From: Candidatus Hydrogenedentota bacterium
Lineage (GTDB): Bacteria; Hydrogenedentota; Hydrogenedentia; Hydrogenedentales; SLHB01
Direction: 5' to 3'
Assembly (NCBI GenBank): GCA_013359265.1
Contig: JABWCD010000008.1
Coordinates: 62,001-126,000, forward strand
Length of the DNA stretch: 64,000 bases
Below the pieces are notes generated by a model. It saw nothing but the letters and a program-made list of their open reading frames with translations. It ran no database searches and was not told where the DNA came from. Below are positions 16,734-25,892 of the stretch, piece by piece. Within the stretch, counting starts at the first letter, position 1, and each line of letters starts with the position of its first letter. The position numbers were made by a program, and so were the translations under genes.

Positions 16734-17693
16734 GTGAGCTTCTCCGGCTACGGCAACAAACAGCTCCGCATCGCCATGCTGGGCATGGTGGAAGGCAACG
16801 GGCATCCGTATTCGTGGAGCGCGATCTTCAATGGATACGACGAAGTTGAGATGGCGAAATGCCCGTACCCCGTGATTCCCGCGTATCTCGGCAAACAACC
16901 GAAGAGCGCGTTGGGAATCGATGGCGCGCGTGTCACGCATATTTGGACGGACAATGTCGACGATGCACCGCGCGTGGCGCGTGCTTCGCTGATTCCGAAT
17001 ATCGCCTCCGATGCGCTTGACGTTATTGGCGAGGTGGACGCCGTCATCGTTGCAACGGATATCGGCGGCGAACATGTCGAGCGCTGCCGGCCATTCGTGG
17101 AAGCGGGGCTGCCGGTATTTGTGGACAAGCCGTTAGCCGATTGCGAGCGCGATCTTCGCATTTTTCAATCATGGGTTGCGGAAGGCAAACCGATCATGTC
17201 GAGCAGTTGCACGGCGTACGCGCGGGAGTTCGAGGCGTTTCGTGCATCCACCCAGGAACTGGGCGAGTTGCGGTATGTCACGTGTACGACAATGAAATCG
17301 TGGGAACGCTACGGCATCCACGCGCTATCGGCGGTGTATCCGATCCTCGGCCCGGGTTTCGTGAGCGCGCGGCACAACGGGACGCCCGAGCACGCTATCG
17401 TGCACTATGCGCACGCCACCGGTGCGGAGGTGGTCATCGCGGCGATCCACGATATGATGGGCGGGTTCGGCAAATTGTTGTTGTGCGGTACACGGTCGAG
17501 TGCGTTCGCCGAGTTTGGGGACACCTATTTTGCCTTCCGCGCGCAACTTCTTGATTGGGTTGCGTATTTGCGGACCGGCGCGTTGCCGGCGCCGTTCTCG
17601 CAAACGGAAGAGTTGATGCGCATGTTGATTGCGGGTATTCGTAGCAGAGACGAAAATGGACGCTCGGTCCTTCTGTCGGAGATTGCGTCATGA
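16734..17693 (+). CDS. Gfo/Idh/MocA-family oxidoreductase 2
   Basis: This 319-residue oxidoreductase begins at GTG 16734, one base after the previous stop. Recognisable parts are RIAMLGMVEGNGHPY in place of the usual GxGxxG, VDAVIVATDIG, and VFVDKPLAD, the counterpart of the EKP motif. The unusual nucleotide-binding loop suggests altered cofactor binding or a distant subfamily. The last four bases overlap the SDR start (ATGA), so the two proteins are probably made together. It seems to be part of the same sugar pathway as its upstream neighbour; the substrate is unknown. Confidence 0.84.
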   Translation: MSFSGYGNKQLRIAMLGMVEGNGHPYSWSAIFNGYDEVEMAKCPYPVIPAYLGKQPKSALGIDGARVTHIWTDNVDDAPRVARASLIPNIASDALDVIGEVDAVIVATDIGGEHVERCRPFVEAGLPVFVDKPLADCERDLRIFQSWVAEGKPIMSSSCTAYAREFEAFRASTQELGELRYVTCTTMKSWERYGIHALSAVYPILGPGFVSARHNGTPEHAIVHYAHATGAEVVIAAIHDMMGGFGKLLLCGTRSSAFAEFGDTYFAFRAQLLDWVAYLRTGALPAPFSQTEELMRMLIAGIRSRDENGRSVLLSEIAS

Positions 17694-18475
17694 CGGTGAT
17701 CGATTCGTTCTCGTTGGCGGGACGCGTTGCCGTGGTGACGGGCGGCGCGGGCCTGTATGGACAGCAGATCGTTCGTGCGCTGGCCGAAGCGGGTGCGGGG
17801 GTGTATGTCGCTTCGCGGAACGTCGAATCGCTGCACGCACTTGCGGAAAGTTTGGTCGCCGCCGGACATACGATTACGCCGGTGCATTTCGATCAGGGCG
17901 ATGAGAAGTCGATTATTGCGTTGCGCGACTGCGTACTGGATTCCAGCGGCCGCGTCGATGTTCTCGTTAACAACGCCGTACTGCGCCCGATGAAAGAAGG
18001 GTACGCCGACTCGGTCGATGCGTTTTCGGAAAGTATGAACGTCAATGCGACAGGGCTCTTCGCGATTACGCGTGCCTTTGGCGACGCGATGGCGGGCCAG
18101 CGCCAAGGCTCGATCATCAACATCGGGTCCATTCAAGGGATGGTCGGGCCCGACGCCGCGATTTACAGGGGCACCGAAATGCACGGCTGGTACCCCGACT
18201 ATTTCTTTCACAAGGGCGGGATGATCAACTTCACGCGTTTCGTGGCGAGTTTTTATGGAGCGAACGGCGTGCGGTGCAACTGCGTTTCGCCCGGCGGCTT
18301 TCGTACGCCGAACCACTCCGAACGCTTTGTCGAGCAGTATTCCGAGCGAACGTTTCTAGGCCGCATGGCCAACGCGACCGACCTGATGGGCGCAGTGGTG
18401 TTCCTCGCGAGCGATGCGTCTTCCTACATCACAGGCGTAAACCTTCCCGTCGATGGTGGCTACACCGCGAAGTAG
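17690..18475 (+). CDS. Short-chain dehydrogenase/reductase
   Basis: This 261-residue classical SDR has the cofactor motif TGGAGLYG, the structural NNAV motif, Ser in IGSIQGM and the active-site YFFHK (Tyr-x3-Lys), and it ends in LPVDGGYTAK. It overlaps the upstream oxidoreductase by 4 nt. These enzymes oxidise or reduce sugar or polyol hydroxyls. In this operon it most likely acts on the same compound as the two Gfo/Idh proteins. Cofactor preference was not assigned. Confidence 0.9.
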   Translation: MTVIDSFSLAGRVAVVTGGAGLYGQQIVRALAEAGAGVYVASRNVESLHALAESLVAAGHTITPVHFDQGDEKSIIALRDCVLDSSGRVDVLVNNAVLRPMKEGYADSVDAFSESMNVNATGLFAITRAFGDAMAGQRQGSIINIGSIQGMVGPDAAIYRGTEMHGWYPDYFFHKGGMINFTRFVASFYGANGVRCNCVSPGGFRTPNHSERFVEQYSERTFLGRMANATDLMGAVVFLASDASSYITGVNLPVDGGYTAK

Positions 18476-18485
18476 CCCGTTCACG

Positions 18486-19403
18486 TCAGTTGCGTTCCCA
18501 GCGGAAGGGTTCGAGAATTTCTTCGCTGACCAGCGGGTCCATTGCCTCGGCGATCCGCGCCAACGCGTCCGGCGGCAGGGGTTCGAGCGACGCCAACGCC
18601 ACCGTTTCTTCGAGTTGCGTGACGGACTCGGCGCCCACGACGAGTGGTGCACCCAGCGCAAGCGCGTATCGCATTGCCAACTCTTTGACGGACACGCCGA
18701 ATTCGTTCGCCAGGTCCCACCACCGCGCAGACGCACCCTCCGCGCGTGGCAGGCGTGCGCGGACGCGGTCCGGCGGCATCGTCAGCAGTCCCTGCAGGTA
18801 GATGCTTCGGACGCAGCACAGCTTCCCCAGTTGGCGGGAGGCTGCAAGATGCCCACGTTCCGCCATGCGACGGTCCCACGCGTTGCACGGGGCTTGAATG
18901 ATGGCGATGTCCCGACAGGCCAGCGCCGCCGGCGCGTCCTCGGGCGTGCGGAGGGAAACGCCCAAGTGATTGACACGGCCGAGCGCCTGTTGCTCGCGAA
19001 GCACGTCGCGCAATCCCGCCTCCCACGACACGAGCCACGCCGGGTCGTGCAGCATGAGACACCACAATCGCCCGACCTTCAGCCGTTCAAGTGACTCTTC
19101 GATCGACCCGCGAACCTGCGTGGCATCAAGCGGATTCAATGCGGCTGAGAGTTTTGTCGTAATGGAGACCTCGCCGGACACACCCAACTGCGCGAGGGCT
19201 TCTCCAAGCGCGGACTCACTCGCGCCGTAGGCCTGCGCGGTGTCAAAGTGGCGAATTCCGTTCCGCAGGGCGGACTCGACGATGGCGCACGCCGCTGCGC
19301 GATCCGGCATCCCCGAATCGTTCGCGATGCCATAGGGCATCCCCAATTGCACCGTGCCGAGAATCAGCCGGGGCGTTGGCAGGTTGTTCCAAAGTTCCAT
19401 CAT
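18486..19403 (-). CDS. Aldo/keto reductase family protein
   Basis: This 305-residue protein has the AKR barrel N-terminus LILGTVQLGMPYGIAN and the catalytic Tyr region HFDTAQAYGASESALGEAL, then Lys (TTKLS) and His (MLHDPAW). An upstream extension is open, but the paired ATG codons at 19403 and 19400 give the normal family start. It ends only 10 nt from the convergent SDR gene, and its start is 71 nt from the divergent symporter start, so a shared control region at 19404-19474 is likely. Substrate unknown. Confidence 0.87.
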   Translation of the reverse strand: MMELWNNLPTPRLILGTVQLGMPYGIANDSGMPDRAAACAIVESALRNGIRHFDTAQAYGASESALGEALAQLGVSGEVSITTKLSAALNPLDATQVRGSIEESLERLKVGRLWCLMLHDPAWLVSWEAGLRDVLREQQALGRVNHLGVSLRTPEDAPAALACRDIAIIQAPCNAWDRRMAERGHLAASRQLGKLCCVRSIYLQGLLTMPPDRVRARLPRAEGASARWWDLANEFGVSVKELAMRYALALGAPLVVGAESVTQLEETVALASLEPLPPDALARIAEAMDPLVSEEILEPFRWERN

Positions 19404-19474
19404 GCTTGAGCGTATACCGTCAATGTGTGCGAGAATGCCTCGGCTGGCTCCGGGAATCAATGGGGAGAGATTCG

Positions 19475-20965
19475 GTGGAGGAACACGTATCGTTCGGAGC
19501 GCTGAACTATGTCGTCCTGACGGTCTACCTTGCGGCCATGCTCGGCGTTGGCGCACTGGTAGCCGGCAAGCAGAGAACAACAGAGGATTTCTTCCTCGCC
19601 GGCCGCACCATGCCGTGGTGGGCGGTCGCGATGAGCGTGTTCGCCACGATCACCAGCGCGATCACGTATATGGGCATTCCGGGGTTGGTCTACCGCGAGA
19701 ACGTGTCGGCGTATGTCGGCATACTCATGATGCCAGTCGCCGCCCCGTTCATCATTTGGCTGTTTCTTCCGTTCTACAAGAAACTGCGCGTCACCACGTC
19801 GTACGAATACATCGATCGGCGCTACGGACGCCGCGCGCGCTATTGCGTGTCCACGCTTTTCGTATGCGCGCGCATGGGGTGGTTGGGCACCGTAATCTAC
19901 GCGCCGGCTCTGGCACTCGCCACAGTTACCGGGATTCCGTTGTGGCTGGCGATCGTGCTGATGGGTGTGCTTGCAACGACCTATACCGCACTGGGTGGAC
20001 TGTCCGCGGTGATTTGGACCGATGTTGCGCAATTCCTAATCCTGTTTGGCGGCGCGTTGATCATCGCGGCGTCGCTGGCGTGGAATGTGCCCGGCGGCAC
20101 CGCCGAAATATTCCGGCTGGCGCGCGAAACAAACCACCTGAACCTGGGAGACTGGAGTTTCGATCTGGCGCGCATGACGATGAGCGCCGTGTGTATCGCG
20201 TACTTCTTCCAGTTTATGCACGACTATGGCGTGGACCAGGTGACGGTGCAGCGGCTGATGGCGACGCCGAAACTTGGCGGAATGGTCCGCGCGACGATCG
20301 GCAACTCGATCTTCTCCGTCGTTATTATCGGCGTATTGACGTATATCGGGCTTGGGCTTTTTGCGTACCACACGGCGTTTCCCGACAGACTGCCCGACGG
20401 CACCGAGGGCGACAAGATATTCCCGTATTACGTGGTGCACGCGCTTCCGCAGGGCATATCGGGACTTGTCATCGCGGGCATCTTCGCGGCGGCGATGTCG
20501 AGCATGGATTCCGGGATCAATTCGCTTTCTACGGTCGTCGTCCATGATTTCCTCAAGAACCTGCGAAGCACGGAGAAAAGCGAAGAACACGACGTGAAGA
20601 CCGCGCGAGTACTTACCGTCGTGTTTGGAGGGCTCGCGACGCTTGTCGCCTTCTTCGCGGCGAGCATCGGCGATATCGTCAAGACGTCCCAGTCGTTTCT
20701 CGGGTTGTTTTCCGGGCCGGTGCTGGCGCTATTCCTGCTCGGAATCCTGACCAAGCGCGGTTCATTTGCCGGATGGTTGATTGGACTCGCCGTTGCCATA
20801 CCGTCGACGATTTGGATTCAGAACAAAACTACGGTCCACTTCGTGTATTACTTTCCGTACAGCTTTCTGTCCTGTTATGTCATCGCCGTATTCGCGAGCG
20901 CTTTCCTTTCTGCAAAAAACGTCGATCCGCAGCTCACGATATGGGGACAGCGAAAGTCGCAATGA
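19475..20965 (+). CDS. Sodium:solute symporter (SSS family)
   Basis: This 496-residue membrane transporter has about 13 hydrophobic helices. SSS features are TTEDFFLAGRTMPWWAVA near the N-terminus, the sodium-site region AIVLMGVLATTYTALGGLSAVIWTD, and MSSMDSGINSLSTVVVHDF. GTG 19475 is preferred because GGGGAGAG lies 5 nt upstream; ATG 19460 and earlier starts have none. The family includes sialic acid, sugar and vitamin carriers. Its place beside a sialic-acid-lyase-type aldolase fits uptake of that sugar, which is inference. Confidence 0.88.
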   Translation: MEEHVSFGALNYVVLTVYLAAMLGVGALVAGKQRTTEDFFLAGRTMPWWAVAMSVFATITSAITYMGIPGLVYRENVSAYVGILMMPVAAPFIIWLFLPFYKKLRVTTSYEYIDRRYGRRARYCVSTLFVCARMGWLGTVIYAPALALATVTGIPLWLAIVLMGVLATTYTALGGLSAVIWTDVAQFLILFGGALIIAASLAWNVPGGTAEIFRLARETNHLNLGDWSFDLARMTMSAVCIAYFFQFMHDYGVDQVTVQRLMATPKLGGMVRATIGNSIFSVVIIGVLTYIGLGLFAYHTAFPDRLPDGTEGDKIFPYYVVHALPQGISGLVIAGIFAAAMSSMDSGINSLSTVVVHDFLKNLRSTEKSEEHDVKTARVLTVVFGGLATLVAFFAASIGDIVKTSQSFLGLFSGPVLALFLLGILTKRGSFAGWLIGLAVAIPSTIWIQNKTTVHFVYYFPYSFLSCYVIAVFASAFLSAKNVDPQLTIWGQRKSQ

Positions 20966-20972
20966 GCCATGG

Positions 20973-21512
20973 CTACGGACTGTCGACCTGTCTGCAGTCC
21001 CGATAGGTATGGCGCTCGCCGCGCTTCCAGTCTTCCCGCGCTTCTACGTTATGCTCGCCCGCGGCGCGCGCGGCGTCGGGCGAGGGCGCGGAACCTTCTC
21101 GGCGTAGTTCCCACCAGCATTGTCCGCAATGGTTGTGCTCGTGATCGATGGTGAATCCCGCGCGCTGGGCGACGGGGGCTATCCAACCCATACAATGCGC
21201 GCAATAGTCGTAGTACGCCTCGAGGTTGTTTTGGAGCAGAAAGCCTTTTGACGGGCATTCGTGCATGTCGATGCGGAAGGTGTCGTCGGTGCGGGTGATC
21301 GCATAGCCTGCCTCCTCCTGGGTCAACGTGTGGCCCCAGTATTCCGCCATGCCGTCAAAGCCCTTTCGGCTGATAAGGTCGAAGGCGTGCGACTGGGAAT
21401 CGAACGCGACAGCCTCGGACCAGTAGCGTTGCAGCGCGTTTTCGCCGAAGGTGCGGCGGATGTATTCGAAGGTCCAATCGTAATGGCCGCAGAAATCCTG
21501 TACGCCGATCAT
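20973..21512 (-). CDS. Small Cys/His-rich protein, paralogue 2
   Basis: This 179-residue soluble protein of unknown function aligns end to end with the next upstream gene, including FxxxFGENALQRYW and the pattern ECP, YCAHCMGW, then RAGFTIDHEHNHCGQC. Putative metal ligands are Cys86, Cys104, Cys107, Cys129, Cys132, with His124, His126 and His128 nearby. It has no signal peptide. The ATG at 21512 overlaps the paralogue stop by 4 nt. The arrangement resembles ATC-hydrolase-like or V4R-like metal-binding folds, but I could not place it. The tail after about residue 140 is charged and may be disordered. Confidence 0.72.
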   Translation of the reverse strand: MIGVQDFCGHYDWTFEYIRRTFGENALQRYWSEAVAFDSQSHAFDLISRKGFDGMAEYWGHTLTQEEAGYAITRTDDTFRIDMHECPSKGFLLQNNLEAYYDYCAHCMGWIAPVAQRAGFTIDHEHNHCGQCWWELRREGSAPSPDAARAAGEHNVEAREDWKRGERHTYRDCRQVDSP

Positions 21513-21931
21513 GCGGTTGCTCCGGTACAGAAGGTTTGTTTGCAGGTCCCGCCGCCGCCTTCGAGCGTGAAGGTAAGGCCGGCGCGCGATGCGACGGCCG
21601 TCGAAACGTGATGGCAATGCCGGCAGTAGTGCGGGACGATGTCGCGTCCGTTCGCGCGCAGCCAACGAATCGCGGGACAATCGCGGACGTCAATGGTCAC
21701 GCAGCCGTCTTGTTGTGCAACGTGTACGTCGCCGCCGGGTTCCGCTGCGAAGAACGTGCGCCAGTACGATTCGACTTCGTCCAAACCACCGGAGCGGAAC
21801 CGTTCGCTGAGCGGCGCAAAGTATTCTTCGCCCATGGAACGCCAGTAGTCGATCAACGCCTGTTCGCCGTAGTTGTTCAGGATGAACCGGAACGTGGCGT
21901 TGATCGCGAAATAGAAATCGCCGGCGGCCAT
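21509..21931 (-). CDS. Small Cys/His-rich protein, paralogue 1
   Basis: This 140-residue soluble protein has the same layout as the downstream gene. The N-terminal helical part includes NNYGEQALIDYWRSMGEE, followed by DCPAIRW (Cys85), YCRHCHH (Cys103, Cys106) and GGTCKQTF (Cys130). One cysteine of the second pair in the paralogue is missing here (Gly in its place), so metal binding could differ. AAGGACG precedes the ATG 12 nt after the FG-GAP gene. Function unknown; the tandem pair may be a heterodimer. Confidence 0.72.
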   Translation of the reverse strand: MAAGDFYFAINATFRFILNNYGEQALIDYWRSMGEEYFAPLSERFRSGGLDEVESYWRTFFAAEPGGDVHVAQQDGCVTIDVRDCPAIRWLRANGRDIVPHYCRHCHHVSTAVASRAGLTFTLEGGGGTCKQTFCTGATA

Positions 21932-21943
21932 GGGACGTCCTTG

Positions 21944-24748
21944 TTACGGCGTAATGTCCATCGAGACGCGGCTGAGCACCGGATAGCGGTCGCCGTTGTC
22001 CGAGTGAAACGTAACTCGGTACTGGAACGCGCGGTCCGCCGCATCGACGCGGAACGCGCCTGAGGCGTCGATCGCACGCCACGGGGCGCCGTTCAGCGCG
22101 TCGGCATTCGGCGCCGATCGTATCTCGATGGCAATCGCCGTACCTTGCGGAACATCGGCATCGAGGGTCACATTCCCTTTCGAGCGCGCCGCGTCCCATG
22201 ACATGACGGACGAGACGTATGATTCTTCCCAGTGGCGGTTGTAAATGTTGCCCATGTCTTCGGTCCACATCCAATGCGGGCCGACGGCGGGCAGGAGCGT
22301 GACGCGCGGATTGGCGAAGCGGTTGCCGTCGTTGTAATAGACTTTCGAGTCCGCGGAGTGGTTGCCGTCACGCGTATGGCAGGAGACGGCGAGATCGAGT
22401 TTGCCGTCCTTGTCGAAATCCGCGGCAAGACCGTCGGAGGGCGAATCGCAGATCAGCGTGGTGCGGTCGCGCGTGTCGAAGCCGCGCTCACTGCCCCAGT
22501 AGATGTAACTGGGCAGGTTCTCGCGCGTGCGGTTGCCGTGGTAGTGCGAGGCGAAGATGTCGAGATGACCGTCGCCGTCCCAGTCAGCAACGGTGGTGCC
22601 GACCGGCGCGCTGCCGGGGAGCCATTGGGCGTTCCATTCATGAAAGCCGTCGGCGCTGCCCCAGAAGATGAGCGACCCGGTGTCGAAATCGCCCGTGACC
22701 TTGTCGTTGTAACTACCGACGATGAGGTCGAGGAAGCCGTCGGCATTCAGATCGGCCGTTTCCATTTCGATTGGTTGCGGCGCGACGAGTTGCGACTGGA
22801 GCGACTCGGAGAAGCCGTCCTTGCCACCGTGAAAGATGCGGACGAGGTCCTTGCCGTAGCAGGTCACGGCGATATCGAGCCAGGCGTCGCGGTCGAAGTC
22901 GGCTATGACGCAGATCGATGATCGGCCCTCCGAGGAAATCGCGGTGCGACGTTCGGTTGAGTAGCCGTCTTTGCCGCCGTAGTAAATGACGAGCAAATCC
23001 TTTTCACCGGGTTTCGGCGGATCGAAGGCGCCGAGGACGAGATCGAGATAGCCGTCCTTGTTTAAGTCAGCGACGTTGCTGCTGTAGAGGTTGTATTCGC
23101 GCAGGACGGTCGGCTTGGTTTTGAGGTCGATGCCGTCGCGCGTGCCGTAGAAGATGTTCGCGCCGAGTTCGACGAGACTCTCCGCGCCGGGGCCGAGATG
23201 ACCGGAACACATCGCAATGATGTCGGTCCAGCCGTCGAGGTTCAGGTCCGCGGCGCTGGCTTCGTAGCCGCTGACGAAGGGAATCAGGACGCGATTGTCG
23301 ACGCTGAAGCCGTTCGGCCCGTTGTAGTAGAGGTAGGACGGCACGCGTTCGTTCACCGTGCCGCCGGCGCTATTGCAGAACACCGTTCGCGCTGGTAGTT
23401 CATTCTCCGCCGGAACAATGGCAACGTCGGTTGCTCCGCTGACGGGAACGGTCAAGTCGCTTTGCCTGAATTCGCGCGTACCGTTTCCAGGAAAGAGCGC
23501 GGCGTTTGTCGAAAACGATTCGGCGCCCTGATACACGGCAACGGCGAGGTCCGCGTGCCCGTCGCGATTCAGATCGCCGATCGCTGAAGCGGTGGCGTAC
23601 GGCGCCCGCAGCTCCGTCATGCGCGCAGCGTCGAATGCCCCATGATCGCCCCACAAGACGCGGACGTGCGCTTCCCGAGACTTGTCCGCGCCGGTCGCTT
23701 CGCCTCCGGAGGCGCGCGCAATGGCGACTTGGGTCAGTACGAGATCGCAACTGCCGTCGCCGTCGAGGTCCCCGGCAGCAATGTGGGATGACTCGAACGC
23801 CTTTAACGAAATCGGTTCACGAATTTCGCGGGACGGTTTGCACCCCGCGACGAATAGCTGGCCGCTACTCGTACCGACAATGCATTCGGGTTGGCTGTCC
23901 GAGTCAACGTCGGCTATGGTCATGCACTGCGCGCCCTCGCCGGGCAGCGGTATCATCGCAGTTTCGAGAATAAGCTGGTCAGTACCCTGCGTGGCCCACA
24001 CAATTTCGATTGACCGGTCCGTTTTCAACACGGCCAAATCGGCCCAGCCGTTCGCGTCGAAGTCGGCGGCGCGAACGGCGATGGCATTCGGGATGCCGAA
24101 GTCCCGGTAGTTGTTCAAGAGAAAGCCGCTAGCGCCGCCAAAGAATACGCGCACGATTTGACCGTCGCCCTGTTTGGGCAACCATGCCTTGCCGTTCAAC
24201 ACGGCGATGTCAGGCCAGTTGTCAGCGTTCAGATTGCAGATGGCAACCGCAGTGGCGTTAGAAGCCGGCAAGATGCCGTTGCTACGCGAGGCGGGCCAAC
24301 CGTCAGGTCCTCCGTAGATCACTTGCACGATTCGACGGTCGGACTGAACACCGTTGCGATTGGGACAGAACACAAGGTCCGTGTAGCCATCCTTGTTCAG
24401 GTCGCCGGTCGCGACGGCGCTTGCGCCTTCGACGGCAAGCGGCGCGTGGGCCGTTCCGCCGTCGGGGGTCAACCACGCGGCCGTAGACGGGAGAATGCCG
24501 ATGAGGTCGTGCGTGCAGTTGAGGAGGAGATCGATCCAGCCGTCATGATTGATGTCGAATCGATGAATGGTGCGGACGCTTCCGTCGCGCGCGACGTATA
24601 TGTTCTGTCCCGATTCGCCGAGCGTGCCGTCCGCGAAATCTTCAAAGGAATCGTCAACCCACGTTTCGGCGCTCGATGGCAGCGCCCAAAGACTAAGCGC
24701 GGTCAACATCGTTAGCACGCAATGAGCGCTCATGCCCCTGCTCGTCAT
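21944..24748 (-). CDS. Secreted FG-GAP/VCBS repeat protein
   Basis: This 934-residue exported protein has a signal peptide ending near SSAE (residue 28). About 13 DxNxDG or DxDxDG type motifs recur along the chain (for example DINHDGWID, DLNKDGYTD, DLNLDGWTD, DFDKDGKLD), typical of FG-GAP beta-propellers with calcium-binding loops. The repeats could form two seven-bladed propellers. A C-terminal module of about 110 residues follows. It may bind glycans or proteins extracellularly; no catalytic motif was seen. GCGAGGACG precedes the start. It is fourth in a six-gene minus operon, 25 nt after the cytoplasmic Asp-box protein gene. Confidence 0.83.
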   Translation of the reverse strand: MTSRGMSAHCVLTMLTALSLWALPSSAETWVDDSFEDFADGTLGESGQNIYVARDGSVRTIHRFDINHDGWIDLLLNCTHDLIGILPSTAAWLTPDGGTAHAPLAVEGASAVATGDLNKDGYTDLVFCPNRNGVQSDRRIVQVIYGGPDGWPASRSNGILPASNATAVAICNLNADNWPDIAVLNGKAWLPKQGDGQIVRVFFGGASGFLLNNYRDFGIPNAIAVRAADFDANGWADLAVLKTDRSIEIVWATQGTDQLILETAMIPLPGEGAQCMTIADVDSDSQPECIVGTSSGQLFVAGCKPSREIREPISLKAFESSHIAAGDLDGDGSCDLVLTQVAIARASGGEATGADKSREAHVRVLWGDHGAFDAARMTELRAPYATASAIGDLNRDGHADLAVAVYQGAESFSTNAALFPGNGTREFRQSDLTVPVSGATDVAIVPAENELPARTVFCNSAGGTVNERVPSYLYYNGPNGFSVDNRVLIPFVSGYEASAADLNLDGWTDIIAMCSGHLGPGAESLVELGANIFYGTRDGIDLKTKPTVLREYNLYSSNVADLNKDGYLDLVLGAFDPPKPGEKDLLVIYYGGKDGYSTERRTAISSEGRSSICVIADFDRDAWLDIAVTCYGKDLVRIFHGGKDGFSESLQSQLVAPQPIEMETADLNADGFLDLIVGSYNDKVTGDFDTGSLIFWGSADGFHEWNAQWLPGSAPVGTTVADWDGDGHLDIFASHYHGNRTRENLPSYIYWGSERGFDTRDRTTLICDSPSDGLAADFDKDGKLDLAVSCHTRDGNHSADSKVYYNDGNRFANPRVTLLPAVGPHWMWTEDMGNIYNRHWEESYVSSVMSWDAARSKGNVTLDADVPQGTAIAIEIRSAPNADALNGAPWRAIDASGAFRVDAADRAFQYRVTFHSDNGDRYPVLSRVSMDITP

Positions 24749-24773
24749 CGTATTCGTCCTCGCTGCCTATTGT

Positions 24774-25892
24774 TCATTGCGAAACCCGGAGCCGCAGCCA
24801 ACGGATGCACGCCACGCACCGCTCGACGCACCAGAACACGACGAGGACCGAGCCGTCGCCGAGCCGTACGCACTGCGGATAGCCAAACTGCAGCGTGCTC
24901 ATTTCTTCCATTTTATTTGCGGAGTTCTGCGTGTACGCTTCGCGGCCGGCGCCCCAGAGCGGTTCGTCGGTTAACGGAATCCAGCGTTCGTCCTCGAACC
25001 GCGCGAGCTGCGCCCACAGGCCGCGCTCGTCCACGCGCCGGTACACGAAGAGTACATGGTTGTCCGTTAGCGCAAACGGCGTGCACGTTTCACCCGCGAT
25101 CGGCGCAACATGGGCCGGACCAAATGTGCGGCCCTGATCGAGCGAGAATGTATAGCGATTCGGCGCGCTCTTCGATTGTGCGTAGTCGTAGGCCCAGCAT
25201 ACGACAAGCCACCGGCCGTCGGACAGTTGCGTGTGTTTCTGCTCCCATGCGGTGATGGTGTTATCCCAGAGGTCGAACACTTCGGCGCAATGTAGCCACG
25301 TCGCGCCGGCGTCGTCAGACACAAACGCGACAGCTTTCATGCCCGGCGCGCAATCGCCGTTCCAACGGCGCCAGACAGACGTCGGCAACAGCCAGCGGCC
25401 TGGTCTCGTTTCGACAATCGGCGAGCAAATCTCGAAGGCGTTCCAGTCCATTGGCGGCGTTACCCAGCGCGGCTGGGTCCAGGAGCGGCCGTTGTCGTCA
25501 GAGGTCAACGTGGCGAAGCGCGTTTCGACGTAGCCTTCGGTCTGGACGTTCGCCAACCCTTCGCTCACCCGCGATCGATCGCACACGAGAACGACCGCCA
25601 CAAGCGAGCCACTCGACAATTTCGAAATGCGCCCGAGCGTGGATGCCGGGTACTTGAGGTCGGTTGGGTCGTAAATCAGCGCGGGCGGGGACCACGACGA
25701 GGCGCCGTCGTCCGAACGCGAGGTGTAGGTGCGGACGTCTCTGTTCTCCATCGCGCTGCCCATGTCGAACGATGCGAGGAGCGCGCCACCGGGAAGTTGG
25801 ACGATGGATGGAAAATATGCCTGCCGCGCGAACACGTTCGGCGCGGGATTGCGGTAGACGTAGCCCGTGGCTTCGATACGAACGGTGGGCAT
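24774..25892 (-). CDS. Cytoplasmic Asp-box (sialidase-fold) protein
   Basis: This 372-residue protein has four Asp-box-like motifs (SRSDDGASSW, TSDDNGRSW, VSDDAGATW, SLDQGRTF), giving a six-bladed sialidase/BNR fold. The catalytic arginine motif of true sialidases (F/Y-R-I-P) is replaced by YFPSI, so sialidase activity is doubtful. ATG 25892 overlaps the upstream stop by one base (TAATG). It has no signal peptide, unlike the two upstream paralogues, which suggests an intracellular sugar substrate or a lectin role. Confidence 0.8.
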   Translation of the reverse strand: MPTVRIEATGYVYRNPAPNVFARQAYFPSIVQLPGGALLASFDMGSAMENRDVRTYTSRSDDGASSWSPPALIYDPTDLKYPASTLGRISKLSSGSLVAVVLVCDRSRVSEGLANVQTEGYVETRFATLTSDDNGRSWTQPRWVTPPMDWNAFEICSPIVETRPGRWLLPTSVWRRWNGDCAPGMKAVAFVSDDAGATWLHCAEVFDLWDNTITAWEQKHTQLSDGRWLVVCWAYDYAQSKSAPNRYTFSLDQGRTFGPAHVAPIAGETCTPFALTDNHVLFVYRRVDERGLWAQLARFEDERWIPLTDEPLWGAGREAYTQNSANKMEEMSTLQFGYPQCVRLGDGSVLVVFWCVERCVACIRWLRLRVSQ

